Assembly (NCBI GenBank): GCA_002371615.1
Contig: DFGA01000071.1
Location: 14,027 to 78,026, forward strand
Direction: 5' to 3'
From: Lachnospiraceae bacterium UBA3762
Lineage (GTDB): Bacteria; Bacillota; Clostridia; Lachnospirales; Lachnospiraceae
DNA length: 64,000 nt
Shown: positions 1 to 7,016 of the stretch, piece by piece
Layout: every line of letters begins with the position of its first letter
Position numbering within the stretch: position 1 is the stretch's first letter
Made by a program: the position numbers and the translations under genes
Notes under the pieces: model-generated
Database searches by the model: none
What the model was told of the DNA's origin: nothing
Seen by the model: only the letters and a program-made list of their open reading frames with translations

Positions 1-2
1 CT

Positions 3-296
3 ACGAGTATAGGCAAAGGTGACGTTGTGCCGACGAAAGATGAAGCATTCCTTATGACTACGAAACCTGATCTGTATAAACTTGCTAAGATGCGGGCGCT
101 GATGGCTGAGAAACATAAAAAAGAGAAATCTGTTCTGGATGATGATGAAGAGCCGAAGGAATATGATTGGGATAAAGGCCAGGATGACACCCTTCATCGT
201 GTAGCTGTGGATATAGCAATTGGAGATGATGGAATGTCGGTTGCAGGAGTTTCCGAAGTGGCTGTATCTAGCAGTGATATCAATAATTTGGAGTAA
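3..296 (+). CDS. C-terminal fragment of an unrecognised protein (runs off the window edge)
   Basis: The reading frame is open from the first bases of the window to a TAA at 294-296, so this is the 3' end of a gene that starts upstream; a GTG at 27 is available but the frame reads on before it. The 97 visible residues include a very charged stretch rich in Lys, Glu and Asp (about residues 30-60) and a Ser/Val/Asp-rich tail. I do not recognise the family. It sits 18 bp before a lipoprotein gene on the same strand and may be co-transcribed with it. Confidence 0.55.
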   Translation, partial: TSIGKGDVVPTKDEAFLMTTKPDLYKLAKMRALMAEKHKKEKSVLDDDEEPKEYDWDKGQDDTLHRVAVDIAIGDDGMSVAGVSEVAVSSSDINNLE

Positions 297-314
297 AAAC
301 ATACAGCAATTATC

Positions 315-1349
315 ATGAAAAAGATGCGGATAGTTCTGTTCTTGGCGGTATTAACAGTAATCCTGGGAGGTTGCGGGACAACTACATCAAATCCCGTTGT
401 TAAAGCTGTAACATCCAAACCGGGAACAGACAAAAAGGAATACTCTATCGTATATGATAACAGCAAAATAGAAGCAACCAGCGAGTTTACCCCTGACGAA
501 ACAATCATTTTGTATGCAGATAACGATGACTTTTCAGCTAATGTTGAGAATGGAAAGGTTAATGTCAGGTTAGATGATATGAAACTAACCGATGATACCG
601 GTGATCCGTATGATACAGATGATGTGATACGATCTTTGATGAAAAGCATTGCCGATAACGCGGAGCATGACATATTTGACGTAAGTATCATTATTGATGA
701 TGACCGATATTTTGTTTTCGAGAAACATAATGTAAACATACAAACCCCGTGCGTACTATATGAATATGACACTACGGCCAAGATGCTCAACGAATTATGT
801 CGCTGGGAAGATGTGGATCTGATAGGGATATCTGTATATGGATCTGACAGCGATGTTTCTACAACTATAATCGGAGGTGCAGACGGTCCAACATCAATAT
901 ATCTTGCATCCAAAACTGATTCGGATGGTGAAAGGAAACAGGATATAAATGATTCAGATTATACAGCGGTTATCGACAGGGTTCTTAATGAATACAATTT
1001 CAAACCCGTTGAATGGAATAATACTATTGAATGGTCTGAGGATGCGGATGCCCTTATAAAGATGGCCGAAGAAAACAAGGGTCGATACAAAGCGTATGGA
1101 ATAATCAGCAAAGAAGCGGGACCGTATGGGATAGTATTGATCGATACCGTTGACTGGACAGAAATCAACACAAACTATGTTTATGAAAAATGGTTCTATA
1201 CGGAAAGCTCTGACGGAAAGCCGGAACTCAAATGGGATAAGAGCAGGTTGTACTTCACGTATCCCGTTCCGTCAATCATAGGATATAGGATGAAAACGGT
1301 TATGATCGACTGCGGATATGACACGGGACATATGGAATTTGTCGAGTGA
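315..1349 (+). CDS. Lipoprotein of unknown function with an OadB-like IIGGADGPTSIYLA motif
   Basis: A type II signal peptide is visible: Met-Lys-Lys-Met-Arg, a hydrophobic core and the lipobox LGGC with the lipidated Cys at residue 20. The mature 325-residue protein should be anchored outside the membrane. The middle is acidic and Asp-rich. Residues 185-198 read IIGGADGPTSIYLA, close to a conserved motif of the beta subunits of sodium-pumping decarboxylases (OadB/GcdB), but the rest has no multi-helix membrane architecture, so it is not such a subunit. The function is unknown. The ribosome binding site is weak; the start is fixed mainly by the signal peptide. Confidence 0.8.
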   Translation: MKKMRIVLFLAVLTVILGGCGTTTSNPVVKAVTSKPGTDKKEYSIVYDNSKIEATSEFTPDETIILYADNDDFSANVENGKVNVRLDDMKLTDDTGDPYDTDDVIRSLMKSIADNAEHDIFDVSIIIDDDRYFVFEKHNVNIQTPCVLYEYDTTAKMLNELCRWEDVDLIGISVYGSDSDVSTTIIGGADGPTSIYLASKTDSDGERKQDINDSDYTAVIDRVLNEYNFKPVEWNNTIEWSEDADALIKMAEENKGRYKAYGIISKEAGPYGIVLIDTVDWTEINTNYVYEKWFYTESSDGKPELKWDKSRLYFTYPVPSIIGYRMKTVMIDCGYDTGHMEFVE

Positions 1350-1488
1350 TCATTGACACATAATATCAGAACCACTAAAGGATTTAGAAAAACAATCCGA
1401 AATAATACTTGATAAGGCTATGGAAGGCGCATTTTTCAAGGGATTGTTTTTGAAAGATGTGCTTTTTGTATGAAGGGGGACATATAGC

Positions 1489-2061
1489 ATGAATGTATTA
1501 TTACAAAAAGAGGAAGAAAAGAAGATAACAACCCAGAGAGAACTTGTGGAGTACCTGCTTGCCGGTTCCAACGATGTTGATGAAATGTCGGAGGAGAACC
1601 GAAGAGAGATGGAGGCTAGAATAATGGCAAAACTTAAGTCCGGAAAGAAACTCTCACAAAAGGAGCTTGATTATCTGAGAAGAACCAATCCGATACTATA
1701 CGCCGAGGCTATGAGAGTACAGAGGATGGCGGAGGCACTTGAAGAACAGCTAAAGCACGCAAAGAGCAAAGAAGAAGTAAACCAGATATTTACGGCGGCA
1801 CTGTCCGGTATATCCAAGAACGACCCTGACAGGGAGTACCTGATCGCTTCGTTTAATCGGATATCTGAAGAGTTTCGAAAGTCAAAGGCATATAACGAGC
1901 TGCCAACTACAATCGAAGAAGCAAAGAAGAAAAAGAAACAGACGGATCAGGATCCGGGCCTGTTCAAGGAAGATGACGAAGACTATGATCAGGATCTGAA
2001 AAACTGGAGCCCACTACAGGAAATGTTTGAGCAGATGCCGTCATTTTCGGTAAGCGCGTGA
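1489..2061 (+). CDS. Conserved-looking hypothetical protein, charged and helical
   Basis: This 190-residue protein starts at an ATG 8 bases after a strong AAGGGGGA site (1473-1480). It has no signal peptide or membrane segment. Composition is highly charged and helix-prone, with a coiled-coil-like stretch around residues 55-100 and a Lys-rich segment around 145-150 followed by an acidic patch. I do not recognise the family. It stands alone between a lipoprotein gene and a terminator at 2114-2146. The clean ribosome binding site and full-length uninterrupted frame make it a likely real gene. Confidence 0.75.
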   Translation: MNVLLQKEEEKKITTQRELVEYLLAGSNDVDEMSEENRREMEARIMAKLKSGKKLSQKELDYLRRTNPILYAEAMRVQRMAEALEEQLKHAKSKEEVNQIFTAALSGISKNDPDREYLIASFNRISEEFRKSKAYNELPTTIEEAKKKKKQTDQDPGLFKEDDEDYDQDLKNWSPLQEMFEQMPSFSVSA

Positions 2062-2113
2062 CCTACCGTTTTGCTTTAACGGATATGGTAAATAATAGTA
2101 TCTATAATTAGAG

Positions 2114-2146
2114 CGACTGTCTGTACACTACAGACGGTCGTGTTTT
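2114..2146 (+). terminator. Rho-independent terminator after the 1489-2061 gene
   Basis: A 12-bp stem (2114-2125 with 2129-2140, one G-U pair) closes on a CAC loop and is followed by TGTTTT. It separates the hypothetical gene from the downstream sigma factor promoter. Confidence 0.8.
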
Positions 2147-2170
2147 ATAATATCTTTTTTTAGAGATGGG

Positions 2171-2196
2171 TGTAACGTTTTCGAAACTGTGTTGTC
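2171..2196 (+). promoter_or_regulatory. Candidate ECF-type promoter of the first sigma factor gene
   Basis: TGTAAC (2171-2176), 16 bp, then TGTC (2193-2196) resembles promoters read by SigX/SigW-like ECF sigma factors, whose -35 carries an AAC core and whose -10 is CGTC-like. It lies 26 bp before the sigma factor start, as expected for autoregulation. This is inferred from the pattern only. Confidence 0.4.
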
Positions 2197-2221
2197 ATAT
2201 ATACAGAAGGAGACGAAACCG

Positions 2222-2707
2222 ATGGATATTGAAAAAGTATATAACGAATACTTCTCCGTTGTGTACAGGTATATCTTATCCATTTCCAAAGATCCTCTGA
2301 CGGCCGAAGAGATATCACAGGAAACCTTCTTCAAGGCCATGAAAAAGATTGATGGCTTCCGGGGTGAAGCGAGTTTAAAGGTATGGCTTTGCCAGATAGC
2401 AAAGAATACATACTATAACTATCTGAAAGCTCGTGGAAGGCAGACAGAATTACCGGATAAATACGAAGAAAGCAGTGCTTCCTTGGAGGAAGAGTACTTT
2501 ATCGGTGTTGACGCAAAAAGAGTTCATCAGATACTCCACTGTATGAAGGAACCTTATAAGGAAGTATTTTCACTGAGGACTTTCGGGGAACTATCTTTTT
2601 CTGACATAGGAGAACTATTTGGTAAAACAGACAGCTGGGCTCGTGTCACATATCACAGAGCCAGGCTGATGATCAAGGAGGAAATGAACGATGGGGATAA
2701 CATGTAG
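2222..2707 (+). CDS. ECF-type RNA polymerase sigma factor
   Basis: This 161-residue sigma-70 family protein of the extracytoplasmic function group has region 2 at about residues 5-70 (YRYILSISKDPLTAEEISQE, then FFKAMKKIDGF) and a region 4 helix-turn-helix at about 105-155 (LRTFGELSFSDIGELFGKTD). The start at 2222 is chosen because AGAAGGAGA lies 7 bases upstream; a longer frame from 2189 lacks a site. Its stop overlaps the next gene by 17 bp, so it is translationally coupled to a zinc-finger anti-sigma factor. Together they form a standard envelope-signal module. Confidence 0.92.
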   Translation: MDIEKVYNEYFSVVYRYILSISKDPLTAEEISQETFFKAMKKIDGFRGEASLKVWLCQIAKNTYYNYLKARGRQTELPDKYEESSASLEEEYFIGVDAKRVHQILHCMKEPYKEVFSLRTFGELSFSDIGELFGKTDSWARVTYHRARLMIKEEMNDGDNM

Positions 2708-3365
2708 TGTGATAAAGGACCTTATTCCGTTGTATGTGGATGATGTTCTTTCCGAAGACAGCAGGAAACTGGTTGAGGAACATTTATCCGGATGTGACGA
2801 TTGTAAGGGTGCTTACGAAAGCCTTAAAAGTGGTGGCGGATCTGAAGTAAATAAAGCGAACCGCGATAAGGAAGTCATAAAAAGGATCAGGAAGAAAATC
2901 TTGACTAAGCGTATGATAGCTGTCGGTATAGCAGTTATACTGATAACATCACTTTTTTTGTGTGTTTATTACGGTGTATTTGTCAGGGAACGATATATAT
3001 CGTATGAGGATAGCGGAATATATGTTGAAAATGACATCGTTAAGACAACCAGGAATTATCACTGTCTGCACGATAATCAAAGAATTATGGATGACGGCGT
3101 CATTGCATTTGTTTATCTTTCCACAACTGTATATGAAGACAACAGACCACAGGGAGAAACGGCGGAAATCGAGGATTTCAGCAAACAGGATATAACATTA
3201 ACGAAAGATGGCGGGAATAATGTGGAAAAAATCAGTGTGGAAAAGGCCTATTATGTGCCCGAAGAATACGCTAAAAAGATGTCAAATCATTATCCTTCTT
3301 TTGCAAGTGATGAAGAACTTAGGGATATTATGGATGCTTCGGTACTGATATGGGAAAGGAAGTAA
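2691..3365 (+). CDS. Zinc-finger (zf-HC2) membrane anti-sigma factor
   Basis: The N-terminus carries the zinc-associated anti-sigma motif: Cys5, then His31-x3-Cys35-x2-Cys38 (HLSGCDDC). One transmembrane segment follows at about residues 75-96, and about 125 residues should lie outside the cell. It overlaps the upstream ECF sigma gene by 17 bp, the usual arrangement in which the anti-sigma factor holds its sigma partner at the membrane until a signal arrives. The outer domain gives no clue to the signal. Confidence 0.88.
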   Translation: MGITCSVIKDLIPLYVDDVLSEDSRKLVEEHLSGCDDCKGAYESLKSGGGSEVNKANRDKEVIKRIRKKILTKRMIAVGIAVILITSLFLCVYYGVFVRERYISYEDSGIYVENDIVKTTRNYHCLHDNQRIMDDGVIAFVYLSTTVYEDNRPQGETAEIEDFSKQDITLTKDGGNNVEKISVEKAYYVPEEYAKKMSNHYPSFASDEELRDIMDASVLIWERK

Positions 3366-3393
3366 CACATACGAGATAAACACATACAGATAA

Positions 3394-3429
3394 AACGGTC
3401 TCTTGTGAAACGGGAGACCGTTATTTTTT
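3394..3429 (+). terminator. Rho-independent terminator after the first sigma/anti-sigma pair
   Basis: AACGGTCTC (3394-3402) pairs perfectly with GAGACCGTT (3414-3422) and runs into TATTTTTT. Confidence 0.9.
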
Positions 3430-3522
3430 GGAAAATGAAAAATAACTGTCAGGTTTTGGGCAGTTGAGTTGTATTATATATAGAAGGCCTTCAAAGAAAC
3501 ATATTCGGAAAGCGAGAGGAGT

Positions 3523-3990
3523 ATGGATGAAAGGGAAGCAAGACGGCTGGTAGAGAGTTATGCCGACATGATCTTGCGTATAAGTACAAACTATCTGAAG
3601 AGCACCTGCGAAGCAGAGGATGTATGCCAGACGGTTTTTCTCAAGTTTATGACATCAGCCCCGGAATTCGAAAGCCCTGAACATGAAAAAGCATGGGTCA
3701 TAAGGACCGCCATAAATGTATGTAAGAATGAACTTAAGAGTGCGTTTTTCAGAAGGACTACGGGAATTGATGATATCACGGAACTTACCGCACCGGAAAA
3801 TCCGGATCCGGGAGTAATGGAAGAAATCATGAAATTGCCTGCCAATTACCGGATCAGCATATATCTGTATTACTACGAAGGGTATTCTGCAGCGGAGATA
3901 GCAGATGTTCTTGGCAAGAAGGAATCAGCTGTGATGGCATATCTGTCAAGGGGACGAAAAAAGCTGAAACTGGCATTTGCCGAAGAGTAA
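3523..3990 (+). CDS. Second ECF-type RNA polymerase sigma factor
   Basis: This 155-residue protein carries sigma region 2 (residues 5-75, with CEAEDVCQTVFLKFM and HEKAWVIRTAINVCKNELK) and region 4 (about 100-150, YYEGYSAAEIADVLGKKESAV, a helix-turn-helix). A GAGAGGAG site sits just before the ATG. It is only distantly similar to the sigma factor at 2222, so the two look like separate signalling modules rather than a recent duplication. The next gene, 13 bp downstream, encodes a single-pass membrane protein likely to be its regulator. Confidence 0.92.
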   Translation: MDEREARRLVESYADMILRISTNYLKSTCEAEDVCQTVFLKFMTSAPEFESPEHEKAWVIRTAINVCKNELKSAFFRRTTGIDDITELTAPENPDPGVMEEIMKLPANYRISIYLYYYEGYSAAEIADVLGKKESAVMAYLSRGRKKLKLAFAEE

Positions 3991-4003
3991 AAGGAGTACC
4001 GTG

Positions 4004-4792
4004 ATGAGTATAAACAAAGAAGAATACATTGAATCCATGCGACGCCTTGAGTTTTCTGACGAAACAAAAGGGAAAATGATCGGGAACCTAACTAAGATCA
4101 GTACTCCCGGAAATGGAGGCGTTATGAAAAAAGGAATAAAAGCGGGCAAGGCGGTCATCATTGCCGCTGCATGCGTTATGATCTTTGGTGTTACTGCAGC
4201 GGCTGCCGGAATAGCTTCTGTAGTTGTAAGCCATAACAGACTGGGATCGAGAACAGATGACTTTGGGAAACTGTCAGAGCTTGAGGAAAAAGTCGGGTTA
4301 AATGTTACTGCGGTTGATTCTTTTTCCAACGGGTATATATTTGATCATATGGAAATACAAGATTCTACCGAACAGGATGAAAACGGTAATGATTTAGAAT
4401 CATATTCCGGCATAGATCTGCAGTATGTGAAAGAAGGCTCCCCAGAGGTTTGGATAAACATGGATCCGGCAAGAATGTATGATGAGAGTTATGAAGCCGA
4501 TAAAGCACAGGAAACCCGTGAGGTAAACGGGATAAAACTCTATTACAGCTGTGATGAATATCTGTTTCTCCCGGCAACCGAGGAGGATCTTGCAACCGAA
4601 GAGGAACATAAACGGGAGGAAGAGGATCCGCACTTTTTCATAAGCTATGGCAGTGATGAAAGAGAACTGACATATACCAGCTTTGTTACATTTGTGATGG
4701 ACGATGTCATGTATTGTATGTTATCGTTTGACACGAACATGACCAGTGAAGAAATGCTGGATATGGCTGAGGAGATCATAACGGCAAGGTAG
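4004..4792 (+). CDS. Single-pass membrane protein, probable anti-sigma partner
   Basis: The 262-residue product has a short cytoplasmic N-terminus (about 40 residues), one transmembrane helix at about 44-73 that is very Ala-rich, and a large outer domain with an acidic Glu-rich segment around 195-205. No zinc-finger cysteines are present, so it is not a zf-HC2 anti-sigma factor. Its place directly after an ECF sigma gene makes a sigma-regulating role likely, an inference from context. ATG at 4004 follows AAAGGAG; GTG at 4001 is an alternative. Confidence 0.8.
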   Translation: MSINKEEYIESMRRLEFSDETKGKMIGNLTKISTPGNGGVMKKGIKAGKAVIIAAACVMIFGVTAAAAGIASVVVSHNRLGSRTDDFGKLSELEEKVGLNVTAVDSFSNGYIFDHMEIQDSTEQDENGNDLESYSGIDLQYVKEGSPEVWINMDPARMYDESYEADKAQETREVNGIKLYYSCDEYLFLPATEEDLATEEEHKREEEDPHFFISYGSDERELTYTSFVTFVMDDVMYCMLSFDTNMTSEEMLDMAEEIITAR

Positions 4793-4817
4793 TATATCGT
4801 AATCATGAGTTCAGAAA

Positions 4818-4853
4818 AGGCAGGGCGCCGATGGTATGCGCCCTGTCTTTTTG
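4818..4853 (+). terminator. Rho-independent terminator
   Basis: CAGGGCGC (4821-4828) pairs with GCGCCCTG (4838-4845), followed by TCTTTTT. Confidence 0.92.
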
Positions 4854-4869
4854 ATATAGAGAATGATCC

Positions 4870-4914
4870 TTGACAAGTATAGAATATCGATATAATATAT
4901 AGAATATCAATATA
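4870..4914 (+). promoter_or_regulatory. PadR promoter with two direct repeats, likely operator
   Basis: TTGACA lies at 4870-4875 and TATAAT at 4891-4896 (15-bp spacer, or a TAATAT two bases on with a 17-bp spacer). Two copies of TATAGAATATC start at 4878 and 4898, exactly 20 bp apart, so both face the same side of the helix and overlap the -10. The first contains the palindrome ATATCGATAT. PadR proteins commonly repress their own operon; that this is the binding site is inferred. Confidence 0.5.
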
Positions 4915-4941
4915 TAGATGTTCGATATAAAGGAGGCCTGT

Positions 4942-5274
4942 ATGAGTAACATAGATAAAACACTCTTGTCCGGAAGCATGGGAACGATGCTGTTAAAGCT
5001 TTTATCAGAGAAAGATATGTACGGATATGAGATGATCGAGACGCTCCGGTCACGTTCACAGAATGTCTTTGAACTTAAAGCCGGGACATTGTATCCGCTC
5101 CTTCATACGCTTGAGTCAAAGAACTATCTGACATCATATGAACAGGATGGAGTTGGAAAGACACGCAGGTACTATTCCATAACAAATGCCGGTAGGAAGT
5201 ATCTGAAGACTAAGCTCACCGAGTGGGAAACGTTTACAGGGGCCGTTGCCAGGGTACTGGCAATTGCATATTAG
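4942..5274 (+). CDS. PadR family transcriptional regulator
   Basis: The 110-residue winged-helix protein shows the PadR pattern: an N-terminal LLSGSMGTMLLKLLSEKDMYG helix, YGYEMIETL, the AGTLYPLLHTLE recognition helix, and the wing (TRRYYSITNAGRKYL). ATG at 4942 follows AAAGGAGG at 4929-4936; a frame from 4918 lacks a site. The next gene starts 12 bp later and encodes a membrane protein with a permease prefix domain, an arrangement in which PadR usually controls its partner. AT-rich direct repeats in the promoter suggest autoregulation. Confidence 0.9.
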   Translation: MSNIDKTLLSGSMGTMLLKLLSEKDMYGYEMIETLRSRSQNVFELKAGTLYPLLHTLESKNYLTSYEQDGVGKTRRYYSITNAGRKYLKTKLTEWETFTGAVARVLAIAY

Positions 5275-5286
5275 GGGGGATCGATC

Positions 5287-6687
5287 ATGAGTTTGGAAGA
5301 GTATATGGGAGAACTGAAGGGGCAGATCCGGGATAAGAATGCAAGGATACTTGTTTCAGATGAGATATATGCCCATATCGAAGAACAGGCCGATTCATAT
5401 CAAAAGGACGGAATGGACAGGGAAGAAGCATTATCAAAAGCAGTGGAAGAAATGGGAGATCCGGTAAGTGTTGGGGCAGACCTTGACAGGATCCACAGAC
5501 CGCACATGGAATGGAGATATCTGATTTTTATATTGTTTATCAGCGTATTGAGTATATTAGTTCAGTACCTGATCACAAAAAACATAGATTCGGAATCTGT
5601 AACCGGAAGCATATTGGGAGATCTTTCAAGAAGGCATCTCGTCGGAATTATGGCGGGTATCATCGCAATGCTTTTGGTATATCGTGCTGATTATACCATT
5701 TTGATCGGAAGGAGCAGGTTGATCGGAGGGATTTTCATTGTGATCGTCACAATCCTTACGGCTACCCTCGGATACAGGATTAATGGTATGAGCGGATGGG
5801 TCAGTATAGGATCTGTGTCATTTTCGATGCGAGCACTTATGTTGTTATATCTTCCTCTATTTGCAGGAATTCTTTACGAGCTTCGAGGCGGCGGAAGGTG
5901 GGGTATTGCACAGATCATCTTCTGGATGATACTTCCGGCACTATCAACATTCATCACGGGAGATCTGTCTGCGCCGTTTACGCTGCTTATCCTGCTGTCA
6001 GAAACAATACTTGTGTTTATTGCCGTTCATAAAGACTGGTACGGTATTAACAGAAAGATCGTATATGGCGGGTTTGAAACAGTATTTGCATTAATGATCA
6101 CAGCTGGTGCGGTATTTATATACAGGCTTAACGGATATCAGAGCGCAAGGATTGCAAACTGGCTGGCTCATTTTGGAATAGGAAACCGTATAACGGATGA
6201 TAACGGGATCAACTATGTCAATGCTCAGCTTGGTAAGGCATTTGCAAGCAGTGCGATCATAGGAAAAAGCGAAGAAGCAGTCGATATCATGTCGAACACG
6301 CCCGGTTTCGGATCTGATTATGTTGTAGGCTCTGTAGCTGCGATATGCGGATTACTTGCTGTTGCTGCGATAATAATCTGTATGCTTGCTCTTGCAATAT
6401 ACATGGTAAGGATTTCGGTTAGCCAGAAGAACCGTCTGGGATTTATAGTCGGATGCGCCTGTGGGATCACAATAGCAATACAAAGCATCAGCAATATCCT
6501 TATCGTATTCGGACTTCTTCCGATGACGAGTTCCGTGCTCCCTATATTTACGAGTCGCATTTCGTTTTGCATAGTAGACTACATGCTGATCGGCCTTGTC
6601 TTATCTATATACAGATATAAAGATATAAGGAGAGACCGCTTTCAACAAACCATCCGAAATGAAGGAAACCGGGAACTGGTTGTTTAA
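5287..6687 (+). CDS. FtsW/RodA-like membrane protein with N-terminal permease prefix domain
   Basis: Residues 1-75 form a soluble helical segment ending in EEMGDPVSVGADLDRIHRP, the pattern of permease prefix domain 1 found on PadR-linked membrane proteins. About ten hydrophobic segments follow (roughly 76-455). The C-terminal half, with FGSDYVVGSVAA, a long LGFIVGCACGITIAIQSISN stretch and GLLPMTSSVLP, matches the SEDS family (FtsW/RodA/SpoVE), which polymerises peptidoglycan glycan strands. It is coupled to padR and so may be a regulated, non-essential member used under envelope stress (inference). A GGGGG site precedes the start. Confidence 0.8.
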   Translation: MSLEEYMGELKGQIRDKNARILVSDEIYAHIEEQADSYQKDGMDREEALSKAVEEMGDPVSVGADLDRIHRPHMEWRYLIFILFISVLSILVQYLITKNIDSESVTGSILGDLSRRHLVGIMAGIIAMLLVYRADYTILIGRSRLIGGIFIVIVTILTATLGYRINGMSGWVSIGSVSFSMRALMLLYLPLFAGILYELRGGGRWGIAQIIFWMILPALSTFITGDLSAPFTLLILLSETILVFIAVHKDWYGINRKIVYGGFETVFALMITAGAVFIYRLNGYQSARIANWLAHFGIGNRITDDNGINYVNAQLGKAFASSAIIGKSEEAVDIMSNTPGFGSDYVVGSVAAICGLLAVAAIIICMLALAIYMVRISVSQKNRLGFIVGCACGITIAIQSISNILIVFGLLPMTSSVLPIFTSRISFCIVDYMLIGLVLSIYRYKDIRRDRFQQTIRNEGNRELVV

Positions 6688-6734
6688 GAGAAAAGGTTGT
6701 AATCCTTGGCGGGAACATCGGTTAACCAAGCGTA

Positions 6735-6792
6735 AGATGAGCCGATCTCGCATATGCATATAGAAGCATAAACCATGATGATCGGTTCATCT
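6735..6792 (+). ncRNA. Intergenic long hairpin, possible structured RNA
   Basis: In the 329-bp gap before qatA, a 13-bp stem (6735-6747 with 6780-6792, one G-U pair) encloses a second 5-bp hairpin (6753-6757 with 6766-6770). It lies 12 bp ahead of a terminator. I recognise no RNA family. It may be part of the 3' end of the preceding transcript. Confidence 0.35.
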
Positions 6793-6804
6793 GAAGCGCG
6801 GTAG

Positions 6805-6836
6805 TCCCGGGGCGTTACGCCTCGGGATGTTTTGTG
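6805..6836 (+). terminator. Probable terminator of the padR operon
   Basis: A 10-bp GC-rich stem (6805-6814 with 6818-6827, one G-U) with a TTA loop is followed by TGTTTTG. The T-tract is short. Confidence 0.6.
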
Positions 6837-6857
6837 TGATAAGAGTACAATTAATGG

Positions 6858-6886
6858 TTAAGAAATTCGTGTATATGATGTATAAT
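6858..6886 (+). promoter_or_regulatory. Probable promoter of the qat operon
   Basis: TTAAGA (6858-6863), 17 bp, TATAAT (6881-6886), 130 bp before qatA. The -10 is perfect and the -35 matches four of six positions. Confidence 0.5.
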
Positions 6887-7016
6887 ACATCTAAATATTG
6901 ATTATAGGCATGTTTAAGTCATAGTTGTCTATATATGATAATGTTGATGCCGAATGAGAACGACATAATCGCTGGTTTATAGATGGACGGAAGATGAGGT
7001 AAGGGAAACAAACACA

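Noticed and set aside
194..913. 239-codon minus-strand frame
   Set aside because: It is antisense to a lipoprotein gene with signal peptide, has no ribosome binding site and a shadow-like composition.
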